Below, piece by piece: positions 1-11,135 of a DNA stretch of 64,000 nt. Source of the stretch: Meconema thalassinum (lineage: Eukaryota; Arthropoda; Insecta; Orthoptera; Tettigoniidae); the NCBI GenBank assembly GCA_946902985.2, contig OX336389.2, positions 1,012,119,441 to 1,012,183,440 of the forward strand, read 5' to 3'. The translations under genes and the position numbers were made by a program. The notes beneath the pieces were generated by a model. The model was given only the letters and a program-made list of their open reading frames with translations, searched no databases and was not told where the DNA came from. Within the stretch, counting starts at the first letter, position 1, and each line of letters opens with the position of its first letter.

Positions 1-1275
1 CAGGAAGTCAGAATGTTACAACAGCTCACTCCAAGTCCACGGGCAGAACATGTATAAACTAAAAGCATACTATTGGGAACAGTAGCACTTTAAGTAGACA
101 TAATTTCTATTAGATATTTCTTGAAAGACCTAAACTGAGAGTTGGTCACAGTAAACACATTCTTAACTTCCCAGACTGTCTCCATACTTTCGAAAGGGAC
201 ATATATTCTGGTCCTTTCTCATAATATTTCCTAGAATAGGAGTTTGTAGCAATATGCACAACAGCAGTAAGGTCAGGCCAACCACCGCCCCAAAGCTTAT
301 GGTCTGATTGGCTGCCAACCCCTCTTACCACTAGAGATCACGCTATTGGTGAATCTCTGTTTGTGTCAAGCATTTCTCCCACCAGAGAAATCTAATGTTA
401 TATACTGATGCAGAGCCCATTTTCGCTCTCTTCACAACAAGTAACTTGTACGAGAGGCCTCGACAAGGAGGCTCTCTTCATAACTTTCAACCAGACTAGG
501 TGGTCGCTGCTAAGGGAGCTGTCTCTATATTAGACAGACTCGTAATAACTAGGCTTCATGTAAAGTGTATTATAAAAGTCCTTAAGGTGTTGGTAATCAA
601 TAAACAAACATATTCTCAACGTCTTCAATTCGTTGTGAGTATAACATTACCTAGAGCGCGAGTAGAACGTGAGAGGACCAAACTAGTAGATTCTCAAGCA
701 TATATTCAATTAATAAACGAGTGTCAATAAGTTCACTCTTCTCCAACTAGACAACTGGCCGGAGATCTACAAAACTTATCTCACGTACACCAATATACCT
801 TACTTTTTTTTTAATACACCAGAAAAATTCTTATCAACTTCAGCTATACTAAGCTCATATAAACTTGTACATCACACTGTACTTCACTTCAAACACACCT
901 TAAATCCGCTGAATATCTATCGCTCATATAGTGATCAAAAATGCTTACTGAAACTTCCTTATACTCCAACTAACATTTCGTAGATGAATATATCAACAAT
1001 TCGTAACTTCACTTTCAGCTATACTTCATTATGGTTCAACAGCTTGCATAGTTATTATAAGAAATCTTAATTAAAATACCACTCAAGAAAATACTGTATC
1101 ATGAATTAATAAAAATAATTTTCAAACTTGAGTTTGGAAATATTGATAGTTCGAGAATAATGTCAATCTGAATTAAATTCCAATTCGAAGTAATTCCAAC
1201 ATCTAGAGACAATCGAATCTCCAACGAGAAATTAGCTAAGAAGAATCTAAACTAAAGCAAGTCGAAATGTAGAAT
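1..1275. other. AT-rich sequence without recognised features
   Basis: I see no convincing coding segment, tRNA-like head, tandem repeat or transposon end here. The short open frames are what chance gives in AT-rich DNA. Old, unrecognisable repeats may be present. Confidence 0.5.
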
Positions 1276-1952
1276 TACGAGGGCAGATCAAAAAATAAGT
1301 TGCACTTCCCAGATATGGCCATTTATTACACCACCTATACAACAGCAACATGACTATAACGACATACAATGTAACGTCACTTTTCCACATAGTTTCCAAG
1401 AGACTCCAAACATTTCTGCGAACGCACAACCAACTTGTCGATGCCGGATGCATAGAAAGTTCCTCCAGCGTTCTGCAACCACACGGAGACAGCGGCCTTC
1501 ATTTCCTCATCGGTCTGGAAACGTTGACCACCGAGCTCCGTTTTGAGCTTACCGAACAGATGAAAGTCACATGGCGCTAGGTCGGGACTTTAGGGTGGAT
1601 GTTGCCAGACCTCCCACTTGAAACGCTGCAGCAGTTGACGATCCCTTGCCGAGAAATGGCCCGCTCCCCATACACAACACTAATTTCACGATGAATGTCC
1701 GTGCAATTCTTCCTTTTGACCCATAGGAATCGGATTGTCGCACGCATCTCTTATTTGGTGGGAACGTCCAGTCCAGTCGACGCGCCATTGCATTTGGCCG
1801 CTATTCACACCATACAAGACGAAACACCACAGTGACCTGCCTAACAGACGTGTGGGCAGTGTCTGTCCCTTTCTCCGCTGTGTCCACGTTTGTGACACAC
1901 AGCGCGCTGCTGCAGCGCGTTAGTGCAACTAACTTTTTGATCCACCTTCGTA
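1276..1952 (-). mobile_element. mariner-type transposon, internally deleted relic
   Basis: Imperfect inverted termini of about 30 bp lie at 1276-1305 and 1923-1952, and both begin with TA, the mariner target dinucleotide. On the minus strand, about 1596-1420 encodes a recognisable mariner transposase segment: PDLAPCDFHLFGKL followed by GGQRFQTDEEMKAA. This is the PD-L-P-D motif of DD34D transposases and the segment just after the catalytic core. Other N-terminal pieces on the same strand are out of frame. At about 0.68 kb against roughly 1.3 kb for a complete mariner, it is a deleted, inactive copy. Confidence 0.75.
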
Positions 1953-2990
1953 AAATTGATCAAGAATAAAGAAAATTCGCCTCTCAAGAAAATCTGAACA
2001 AACTATGAAATCCCCTTCACCATGAATCATTCCCGGTTAACTAAGTTAATCACCTGTGAAACATTAGGGTCTTTCAAAGAATGAGCCGCCTCAATCGAGA
2101 AATAAGATCCTCAAAAATGGAAAAACTAATCAAGGCTCATATCAACGTTCACCAATCCTAAATCTGCTATGAAAAAGCTTGTTTGAGATCGTAAATTAAA
2201 ATTACAATAATTCAAAAAAGTTCAAAAATGTTCATAAAGTTCAAAGACGTAGTAATAAATGCTTGGACTAACTGTATATACACCTAGATCTTCCCCTACT
2301 GATCATCTTCTCAACAATCATAAATATTCGAAATGCTGCATTAATTCCAAAATAAATGCAAAGTTGGAAAAGGTTATCAAATTTCAAAAATAGATTCGAA
2401 ACAAGGATGCGCTCGTTATTCGAACCAAAATCCAATTGATGCTGAGGTCAAGAATGAAATAGCATCAGACTTAAACCTCGCCATCAATTATACTAATAAA
2501 AGTGGCAACTGGAAACTGCGAAATATTATTGCTCTACTTCTAGTAAATAATGGTCGATTCTTTACCTTGTGGAGATTCTCGATGCTGCCATATGTTGGAA
2601 TAAATGCCCATGTCTCGTCCCAATTGTATACTGGGGCACAGTATACAGGTTCCTCCAGCCTGGTCTCGAACCCGGCAAGTCCCTGCGAACTATTCGTCTC
2701 GGCCTTGGAATTGTACACCAAATCCAGTACATCCTGGAGCTCGTACAATACGATTGAGGACTGCATCTCTCTTGATAGACGATCTCATTCTCGTAGAGGG
2801 AGGTCGAGTTGCTTCGTGTCCGAAGGTATTACCTTAAATTGCCCTAAACGTGCCTCCTGGGTGGTGCTAAGAAAGCAACAGCTACATTGAATGCTGGACC
2901 GTAAGTTTTACTTTTGGGTATCCCAGCAATTTGAGGAAACAATGAATACTATGATCATTCCATACGGATTTTTCAACTTAACATTGTAGG
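1953..2990. other. unassigned sequence
   Basis: No domain or repeat is recognised with confidence. Around 2560-2890 the base composition is richer and frames are longer. That stretch could be a decayed upstream part of the LINE whose endonuclease fragment follows, but I could not match it to a domain. Confidence 0.35.
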
Positions 2991-2994
2991 TCCA

Positions 2995-3230
2995 AGAGTG
3001 AATATCTGACTAAAAGACTAAAGGAATATCAGGTGGATGTCGTCCTATTGCAAGAGACTCATTGCGAAGATCTAAGTCAGCTTCACATCAGATGCAAGAT
3101 TCCTGGGTATACCTTAATCTCTGCTACGTTCCATAAGAGTTATGGCACTGCTGTCTTTGTGAAGAACGATGTTGAGGAAGTTGAAATAATAAGCTCAATA
3201 AGCCATCCGTGGTTTCCAGGCAAATACTGA
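2995..3230 (+). pseudogene. non-LTR retrotransposon endonuclease fragment (EEP fold)
   Basis: A short plus-strand frame contains VDVVLLQETH, the second conserved motif of AP-like endonucleases in non-LTR elements, including the glutamate. It is followed by IPGYTL and SYGTAVFV, which fit the strands after that motif. In a live element this endonuclease nicks the target for target-primed reverse transcription. Only about 70 residues of roughly 220 remain. The fragment runs into a 5'-truncated SINE at about 3200, so the rest was lost or displaced. Confidence 0.6.
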
Positions 3231-3412
3231 GATGGTACCTGACTTAAGGGCCTGGCCCACTCCTTTCCAACCCTTTCTCCAATTACGAATATACACGCAT
3301 CTACAGACACCACAATAACACAGTTTATCATACTTTTTAAAACACCGAAGTACACGACGTGGAAATCACCACGATTTCTGATCCCCTAAATGAAGCAACA
3401 ACAACTTAATAT
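3200..3412 (+). mobile_element. SINE family C, 5'-truncated copy
   Basis: The segment matches the 3' two thirds of the family C SINE: the GGTTTCCAGGCAAAT body, the stretch with cacacgcat- and cacaataacac-like runs, and an end at CCCCTAAATGAAGCAACAAC. The tRNA-like head is missing. Other copies lie at 3945, 4479, 12687, 35658 and 53391. It abuts the LINE endonuclease fragment. Confidence 0.6.
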
Positions 3413-3944
3413 AGAAGATTTCTGCGTAATTTCTTTTATTCTGGAGTGTTTAACAATTCTGAGAGGATTCACGATTTTAAACAAAAGATTCCTTGCGATA
3501 TTGTAACCCTCTACCGCAGGTCACAAGAACGCTAGACGCGCAAAATCAGTTTCTCGTTGGCTGCATAGTTTTCTGTGACCGAAAGCCATGCCAAATCTTA
3601 TTAAGATTTTCCAAATAGTTGAGAGGCGAGACTAGGCATTAAGTACGGAAACTGTGTACGCATCGTGGTGTTTTGTGACGTCTGGTCTGGATCGATAGAG
3701 AACAGCCAGACATCTTGGCTTCTCGAAGACTAAACATTTGTTATTGAGGGTGACAATTTTCTCATCTCCAGAGCAAAGGCGTGGTCTGTCCTCATCACTG
3801 GCTCGCAGAATTTTATCAAATCTGGCATTTGCTGCACACTAGTATCGATATCCTACTATTCTACCACATCATTTCAAAACATGAAGAGTTTTTTAAGTGT
3901 ATTTCTAGAATTATTAAATTAATTAGTATAGATAATTAGTAGGA
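3413..3944. other. unassigned sequence
   Basis: No coding domain, SINE head or tandem repeat was recognised between the two family C SINE copies. Confidence 0.4.
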
Positions 3945-4385
3945 CCACCTCGTCGTGTAGTGGCTAGCATCCTTGCCTGTCGCCCTGGAGTTTCGGGTTC
4001 GATTGCTGCCAAACAAAATCTGGTCTTAGGTCTGGAATGAAATATTTTGGCAGAGCCGGGAATCGAACCCACTGAGGTCTGGAGCAGGGTACACTAAGCC
4101 TCGTGGGGCAAAACTGAGATGAAGTGGGTTCGGTTCCCACCTAAGCCATCCTTGATGTGGTTATCCGTGTTTTTCCCAATTCTATTCCAGGCAAATGCCG
4201 GGATGTTTCCTAACTTAAGACGACGGGCACCTCCATCCCTCTCCTCCCCCTGATTACAAATTCACACTCTAATACAGTCACCACAGCAACACAGGTTATG
4301 AGATAAATTTTATAATAAATCTATATACACATCCAAGTAGACGGGGCAGAAATGACCATGATGTCCAAGCTCCTAAATTAAACAC
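3945..4385 (+). mobile_element. SINE family C, near full length, tRNA-headed
   Basis: The element begins with a tRNA-like head: TCGTGTAGTGGCTAGCAT resembles an A box and GGGTTCGATTGC a B box, as in RNA polymerase III promoters. A second B-box-like segment, GGGTTCGGTTCCCACC, lies at about 4129. The body CCAGGCAAATGCCGGGATG and the tail ending CTCCTAAATTAAACA match the other family C copies. A SINE encodes no protein and depends on a LINE reverse transcriptase. No clean target duplication was found. Confidence 0.65.
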
Positions 4386-4478
4386 AGCAGATAATTGATC
4401 GAATTATTTTTGAATTTCACTAAAAAATTATGCAAACGATTGACCTTGAATCATCTCAGGGTCGCTCTGTACATTACT

Positions 4479-4848
4479 TTTGTTGATTGATTTAGAGGCT
4501 TTGAGACATCGTAGTCTTGTAGCTCCGTGTACTTCGGTTTGTGTAGAATTTGTCTGATAACCTGTGTTATTGTGATGGCTGTACTAGTGTGTGTATTTGT
4601 AATTCAGATGAGGATTGGGAAGGAGGTGGCCGTGGCCTTAAGTTAGGAACCATCCCGGCATTTGCCTGGAGTAGAGGTAGAAAACCACCTCCAGGATGGC
4701 TGAGGTAGGAATCGAACCCGCCTCCTCTCATATTGGCCTCACGAGGCTGAGTGTACCCTGTTCCAGCCTTCAGAACAAAATTTAATTTCATGGCAGAGCC
4801 GGGAATCGAACCCGGGCCTCCGCGGTGACAGCCAAGAGTGCGAGCCAG
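4479..4848 (-). mobile_element. SINE family C, reverse orientation, with target duplication
   Basis: This is a full family C copy on the minus strand, with tRNA-like head at the right and CCTAAATCAATCAAC tail at the left. It is flanked by the 10-bp direct repeat GTACATTACT at 4469-4478 and 4849-4858, which supports retrotransposition rather than segmental duplication. The B-box-like segment GGGTTCGATTCCCGG is read on the minus strand near 4800-4815. Confidence 0.75.
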
Positions 4849-4865
4849 GTACATTACTGATATGG

Positions 4866-5565
4866 GGTTAGGCGGGAATATAGCATTAATCGTACACACA
4901 TAATCACTATGTAGCCTACAGTAATATATTTATTCTGTTAAAATGAACAAATTAAAACGGTTAAATTAATATTATAAACCTAACCTTACAACTAATGCAT
5001 GCAAGTGCTTTAGTCTGATTCTTCTTTGATTCTTTAGTAAATTTCTTAGGCCAAGGCCACAAAATGCGAATTAGTTGTTTAATGAGAATTCTGTTGCTGT
5101 TTGCTCGAGAATTCGTGGACAGATGCTTCGCTGAGAACTAAGGTGCTTGATAAATCTCCTTGTAGAATAACTTCACACTTCTCGTAATTATTTACAAGAT
5201 TCACATGTTTGAAATCAACAATACTTGTGCTCTTGAAATACGAGTATTTAATTCCAACTCTTCTATGTTTTCACCACAGATACCGACAAACCAGGGCGTC
5301 CACTTGAGTCAGGGGAGGGGGTAATGGGGAAGGGTGAGAGAAAACAAAAACAAAATCCGATTTGTAAGTGTTAAGCTATATCGACATATGTATTGAACTC
5401 TTTATTGCACAAACATATCAAAATACAAAAGGAATGGTTAGCCAACTTTAGCCGTAAATAGTCATTTCACACTGGGTACATATTTTTTGTTTAAAAACAT
5501 AACTAAAACATAATCTTCTCGATTTTATTTTGTAAATTTGTCCAAAACGTTGTTTTCATAATCCT
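4866..5565. other. AT-rich unassigned sequence
   Basis: Nothing was recognised. The stretch could include the degraded left end of the hAT relic that follows, but no terminal inverted repeat or 8-bp duplication was found. Confidence 0.4.
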
Positions 5566-6025
5566 CATATATGAAATTATAAGCGACGCTTGACATCAAT
5601 GTCGCGTATTGTTGGAAGACAACGACACCGGAGTAATTGCATTTCCAAAGCCTTTGCAGTGTCAGGAAAGAACGATTTAGCCTCTTTTAAGGCGTCATTA
5701 ATTGTCAATTCAGTTAAGTCGACTTTATCTCGTCGTACTTGTTGCCAAAGTTCGATTTCATGTTTTATATTTGGTAAGTTATAAAACTCTGCAAAGATTT
5801 CACAGTCGTCTTCTAGGCTTTTCAGGGACATGTTTTGCATCTGCGCTGGGTGTAATTTTGATAATGTAAATGAAGTGTTTTCTTCAGCAAAACGTACTTC
5901 AAGGGAAGCATTTATAGAGTCTAGATATGTTGTCTTCCAACAATACGCGACATTGATGTCATGTCTTACTCTAGTCCTTGTTTTTTTTTTGCGATTTCGT
6001 AGCGTCGCTTATACTTTCATATATG
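5566..6025. repeat. imperfect inverted repeat inside a hAT relic
   Basis: Two arms are reverse complements. Positions 5592-5623 match 5929-5960 perfectly over 32 bp, and 5566-5590 match 6001-6025 with about one mismatch. The right arm carries about 40 extra bases (5961-6000) between the two blocks. The arms enclose a minus-strand hAT transposase fragment. They may reflect an inverted duplication, or the ends of a small non-autonomous element that captured transposase sequence. Confidence 0.75.
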
Positions 6026-6850
6026 GTCTGATCTGGATTGCCACGGTGGCCCTTCACTAATTGCACAATTCTTTTAATGTGCTGCGTGATTTTGATGAAC
6101 GGAGTACGTTTACAATGGGCTCAATCAAAGCCGAGTATTTGGCTATTAATGTGAGACACTGGATAAATAAAACATTTGAAGCAGCTGCATGGTGCTGAAA
6201 TGCAATTTTTCGAGTCGTACTATTTTCTTCGCGCGAGAAGGTTTCTAAAGCCTCCATAATAATAGGAAAATTATCTTTAAAGACTCTTATAGTTTTGTAT
6301 TTTTCGCTCCACCTTGTTTCGCAGAGTTTGTAAATATTGCGTATCAATTTTCTTCTCAAACCCGATTCTCGTAAGAATGTTATAGGGTAATATCTTAAGT
6401 AGTTCCTGTGGTGTTCCTAATTTCAGGCAAGGCATTGAGATTGACTGCAATATTTAATTCGTGTGAGGAGCAATGAAAGAACAAAGCTCTTGTATATTTT
6501 TTGCGCAGGATTTCTTGGACACTACCATCTTTTCCAGCCATGTTGGAACAACCATCAAACCCCTAGACGATACATATCTCCGGATCAATACCTTTTTCCA
6601 AAATATATTTAATGGTCTGTGTTATCGATTTTGCGTCCAGGCCTTTCAGCTCAACAAATCCAACAAATTCTTCTTTGACTTCGTTTATTTCCTCGATTTC
6701 CTCGCACTCCTATCGATAATTGATGAATTCCAGAAACGTCAGCTGTTTCGTCTGCTAAAACACTAGGTATAAGCTACTGCTTTCTTTACGTTTTTCTAAT
6801 ATCTTCCTTGTGAACATCCCCACACATGCTGATGATTTTATTTTGAATAT
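5577..6850 (-). pseudogene. hAT transposase relic (P52rIPK/ZMYM-like type)
   Basis: Several minus-strand pieces belong to one hAT-type transposase. The upstream piece (about 6850-6470) holds DAKSITQTIKYILEKG and a degraded GFDGCSNMAG motif, the region of the second catalytic aspartate. The middle piece (6359-6057) holds LCETRWSEKYKTIRVF, the conserved R-W motif after the core. The last piece (about 5960-5577) holds DSINASLEVRFAEEN and a truncated approach to the C-terminal dimerisation domain. Stops and frame changes separate the pieces. A live enzyme would cut and paste an element with 8-bp target duplications. I see no such termini here, so this is an old broken copy. Confidence 0.75.
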
Positions 6851-6944
6851 CAACCAACCGATAGCTTGCGTTTTTTTTCTTCCGTGTTCAATATGTTTCT
6901 TCAAAACCTCTTCCCCCGCATCAGTTCGCAACTTAAAACTTCTT

Positions 6945-7330
6945 CAGTGGACCATCACAATGCGAGATCACATGTGGCAACCAGAACCGCCAACAAGCTC
7001 GGGTCATTTCACTGTGAGAGTCTGGATTAAGTCCGGATCTCACCCCTGGTGATTTCCACGTATTTGGTCCGCTGAAGAAGTTCCTGGCAGGGCAGCGATT
7101 TACGTGCAACGATGACACCAAGGCAGCAGCCCGACGATGGTTCCACAGTCAGCCGGCTGAATTCTACCACAAGAGCATCTCAAATTTAGTGCTGCGATGG
7201 GACAAATGTCTCAACAAATGTGGAGACTATGTGGGGAAATAGTGTAAGGTACGTAGAACAGTACGCATATTTGTAATTACCTGTATGTCTTTTTGTTTGG
7301 CTAAAAAATAGGGACAAAGACTTTTCGATC
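6945..7330 (+). pseudogene. mariner transposase C-terminal relic
   Basis: The plus strand reads HNARSHVATRTANKLGH-like sequence, equivalent to the mariner DNARPHVA segment carrying the last catalytic aspartates, then GDFHVFGPLKKFLAGQRF and a C-terminal LRWDKCLNKCGDYVGK. These match the order in irritans/mauritiana-type mariners. The reading frame shifts at about 7040. The right end near 7320-7342 (TTTTCGATCCGCCCCCATA) could be the terminal repeat followed by a TA. The N-terminal DNA-binding half is absent. Confidence 0.75.
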
Positions 7331-7384
7331 CGCCCCCATACAAATAATAATAATCTTATATATTAAAATAATCGGGAAGAAATT

Positions 7385-7715
7385 TCACCTTTTACTAAAA
7401 CTGAAATATATTGACAAGTAATTGTGCTACGACGACGTTTTGACGGCTTCAGATGCATTGCACGTTACGCATTATCCATTGAGATCCAACTCACTTGATT
7501 CTACAGCTGTATATTAAAATATTTACGAATATATCATTGCAGTTAAGTCCCATTTCAACTTTTACAAAAACTGAAATATCTTGAGAATTGATTGTGCTAC
7601 GACAACGACTGTTGACTTGAGGCACGAAGCACGTGACGCTTTATTCATTAAGCCCCAACTCGCTCTATTCTGTATTCCGTGTATTAAATTTATTGGGAAT
7701 ATTTATTTCACCAAG
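7385..7715 (+). repeat. two tandem units of about 167 bp
   Basis: The segment starting CACCTTTTACTAAAACTGAA at about 7387 recurs as CAACTTTTACAAAAACTGAA at about 7554. Each is followed by ATATNTTGA-ATTGTGCTACGAC and later GTATATTAAA-like sequence. The units are diverged. The upstream TCTTATATATTAAAATAATC near 7354 resembles a Helitron 5' start, but no matching 3' end was found. Confidence 0.5.
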
Positions 7716-8039
7716 GTCATTCTTCTGGTCTTGTTGAAACTTAGGTTCTATGATCATTATTCTGTACCATACTATATTAAGAGAATTTGAATTAAACGAA
7801 CTTCGAACTTTGCACATCGTGCACAGTACACCTCGTGCTTTCAGGCAAAAACGTGAAAAACACCTACAGTAGATGGCAAGGCTCGAGAATCTGGAGCTGA
7901 TGTGTAAACGTTTATCTACTCTGGATCACTTCTTGGCCTCTTTCATCTATTTCCGTATTGAGCTTTCATCCGCTAGAATCTCTAGCTTCTGTATATTGAC
8001 CCTTATTTCATTGCCTCACTAGTTAGACTCTTAATATGT

Positions 8040-8243
8040 CTGAACCAGCTTGACTGGCTGCGTGGTGCCAAGGTTCCATGATCGAATTCTGGCGCAGGCA
8101 GTTGGCATTTGAGAGTACCCAAATGCGAGGGAGCCGTGTCAGTAGATTTACTGGTACGTTAAAGATACTCTTCGGGCAAATTTCGGCACCTCGGTGTCTC
8201 TAAGAGCCACAGTAGTTAGAAAAGGGGGAAAACCATTATTATT
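8040..8243 (+). mobile_element. SINE family G copy ending in (ATT)n
   Basis: This is a tRNA-related short element with CATGATCGAATTCTGG as a degraded B box. Its body contains GTCAGTAGATTTACTGGTAC and CGGCACCTCGGTGTCTC, and it ends in AAAACC followed by ATTATTATT. The same body features recur at 17640-17997 and 25215-25385. The (ATT) tail is the likely priming repeat of its LINE partner. Confidence 0.6.
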
Positions 8244-8250
8244 ATTGTTA

Positions 8251-8613
8251 CCGACAGTAGTGGCTACGCTGTCTAAGGCGCAGCAGTAGGTCATGGGGCC
8301 AAGCTCTCTGCTGACTCGGTAGACGCGTGGGTTCGAGCCCCACCGTCGGCCGTCCTTGAAATGGTTTTCCGTGGTTTCCCATTTTCAACACCAGGCAAAT
8401 GCTGGGACGGTACCTTCTGATAGGCCACGGCCGCTTCCTCCCACATCCTTGCCCAGTTTCATTCACCATCATTCATTTCATCTCTCATTAACTCCTCTCA
8501 TAAGGTTGGCGTCAGGAAGGGCATCCGGCCGTAAAAACCATCGCCACAAAGTCTTCCATCGCATCTCATCCCCGACCCCGTTGGAAAACGGGAATAATAA
8601 GGGGTAGACATAC
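8251..8613 (+). mobile_element. SINE family B, tail type 1
   Basis: The head CAGTAGTGGCTACGCTG, then GGTCATGGGGCCAAGC and the B box GGGTTCGAGCCCCACC, is tRNA-like. The body GAAATGGTTTTCCGTGG leads to the tail GTCAGGAAGGGCATCCGGCC and an (AAT)/(ATT) microsatellite. Other copies lie at 25400, 25705, 39033 and 40003. Two different 3' tails occur on the same body (see findings). It is inserted between two (ATT) runs. Confidence 0.7.
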
Positions 8614-8635
8614 ATTATTATTATTGTTGTTATTA

Positions 8636-8676
<41 letters not shown>
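8614..8676. repeat. (ATT)n microsatellite
   Basis: About 60 bp of nearly perfect ATT repeats with a few GTT interruptions follow directly on the SINE B tail, as expected if the tail seeded the microsatellite. Confidence 0.9.
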
Positions 8677-9887
8677 TTACGAACAAGCCCTGCCATTGGG
8701 TATCCCGCGTGTGTTTTCCTCGCTGTAAGCCTTAATCGTCGTATTCTGTGTTTCCCAGGCAATTTCCGCTCTTCCGCCTGCACCCGAGGGAGGGCGCAGC
8801 AGTGGGAAGTAAAGTTTCGCATGTCACCGACCAAGAAGATTGCAAACAGAGCGCTGCAGTGTGTTCCGCATTGATTTGTGCAGGCTATATTTCTGGCGTG
8901 AATACGATAGAAAAGCGTAATATCAGTCTATCAAGCAATCACGTAGCCATTTCGCAGAGAACTAATGGAAAGTGAGATTTCTACCGGATCGTATTCCTGC
9001 ACAACGTATAAATAAAATACCTCTTCCCTCCCTTCCCCGCCACGCAATCAATGAAAATACACGTTAAAATTGGTATTCCAAAGATGAATGCCGAAGATGA
9101 ATGCCAAATATATTATTTTTATTGAAATTAAAATTCACGAACAACGTAAGTGCAGGTTCAACATGTAGTTCCGTGAAGAACTATACAGCCTATTTTCATA
9201 TATCCTACATATGTTAATTGCCTCTATCAACATACAAAATTTCAGTTTGATTGCTGTAATAGATTCGTGTATATTGAGAACCGTCTAAATATTTCAGATG
9301 GTCACCATGTTGAATTTTTATATATGTATGTCTTAGAGTTATGTACTATTACATGAAGATTATTGTGTAGGTGTAGTATTCAAACTTCAATCGCATTATC
9401 ACGACACAAGAAATAAAAATGAGATTTTAAAATTTCGCTCAGCTGCCATCTTGTGGTTATGAAAACAATTGAAATAAATTAGATGCCAGTGGATTAAAAT
9501 CTGTATAAGCATTTGCCGTACCAAGTTTTAATGCGCTCTCCCCCAGGGGCTCACATCTAGTGGGACGTGGGTTGGCGACCACGGGACCCCAGATGAGTCC
9601 GGCATTGCTTCCACTTACTTGTGCCGGGCTTCTCTCCGTTTTCTTTCCTGTCGACCTCCCTTGGTCAACTCTTGTTCTTTTCCGACCCCGACGGTATTAG
9701 GGTATCCGAGGCCTTGGGAGTCTTTCACTTTCCCGCCTTAATTGGCCCTTGTCTCATCTTTACTGATCCCTCCTTCTTCGAGGGGTCAGACCTCTTATTT
9801 TCTTTTCATTATCTTTCCTTTTCTCTTTAAGATTCCAGTACTTTTTTTTTTTGTAAATTGGCTCCCCGTCTTTGAAGGCACCTTATA

Positions 9888-10199
9888 CAATATGTACACT
9901 TATTTAGTTGCCGTATTGGTAATGCAACTTGTCGGTATTTGTTAGTAGTCTATATGATGTTTTAGTGAGATGCTGAAAGTTGTGATAGAACTCCGGAATG
10001 TGTCTGTTTTTTTTGGTGGAATGACTATGTGGTTGTTGTGAATGGTCAATCTGAATGTAAAGTTTTATACAGGCTACTTATCTGGTTAGTGAACTTGTGC
10101 AGTTCGGCAGCGTGCTGTTCACTTGGTGAATAGTCACTCGCGACACAAATACCGACAAGTTGCTTAACCAATACATCAACTAAATAAGTGTGCATATTG
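9888..10199. repeat. 55-bp inverted repeat with 202-bp loop
   Basis: The arm 9888-9942 is the near-perfect reverse complement of 10145-10199, with about five mismatches. As RNA it would form a long hairpin within the retroelement at 9539-11240. Confidence 0.8.
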
Positions 10200-10329
10200 T
10201 AAATATTTTCACCTGTATTTTCAGACATAGATTTGTAGCCTAAGTGTAATGGATCTGATGATGATCGCTTGACGGTCGAAACTGATCTAAATTCCTTTTA
10301 GCATTTTTATTTCTTCATCTGCACTCCAT

Positions 10330-11135
10330 TTTGTAGGTGTTTTCAGCCTACGTTGCATTTTGTAAGTCTCCGATCTACAGTAAATTGCATTTTGCGAGTG
10401 TTTTCAACCTCTCTTGCATATTGTACGGATTGACAATCTAAATTGCTTTTTAGTAAGTCTTTCAATATAGAGGCTGAGACTTTCGTGAGTATTTTGAATT
10501 TCAATTGCATTTTGTATTTTCAATCTAAACCGCTATTTGCAAGTATTTTCAATCTAAATTGCATTTTGTCTGGAGGGCATTTTGCAAATATTTTGATTCT
10601 CAATTGCATTTTGTGGGTATTTTGAATCTAAATTACATTTTGTAAGTATTTTCAATCTAAATTGCATTTTGTAAGTATTGTCCATCCAATTGAGTAGTTT
10701 GAATCTACCGTGCATTTTGGAAGCATTTTCATTTTCAAGCATTTTGTAAGTATTTTGAATTTCAATTGCACTTTGTGATATTTTGTAATCTGAAATGCGC
10801 GTTTTTCAATCTAAATTGGATTGTGTATTTTCAATTTCAATTGCATTTTGTAAGTATTTTGAACCTCAATTGCATTTTGTACGTATTTTCACCCTCATTT
10901 GCATTTTGTAAGTATTTTGAATTTCACTTGCATTTTGTAAGTAAAGTATTTCGACTCTGCATTGCATTTTGTAGGTATTTTGAACCTATCCTACATTTTG
11001 TACGTATTTTTCAATCTATTCCTTTTATGAGTGTTTTCGTTTTAAATTCCCTTTTGTAAGTATTACCGCTCTCCATTTTGTGAGTAGTTAAACTCTGAGT
11101 TCCTTTTTGTAAGTATTTTCCTTCTCACCTAATTT
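10330..11135 (+). repeat. degenerate minisatellite, unit about 30 bp
   Basis: About 25 diverged copies of a unit close to TTGCATTTTGTAAGTATTTT followed by CAATCTAAA run head to tail. Spacing is about 28-33 bp and some copies are truncated. The array lies wholly inside the retroelement at 9539-11240. Confidence 0.85.

Noticed and set aside
10330..11135. Minisatellite considered as a CRISPR-like array
   Set aside because: The units run head to tail without unique spacers of constant length, and the context is a eukaryotic retroelement.
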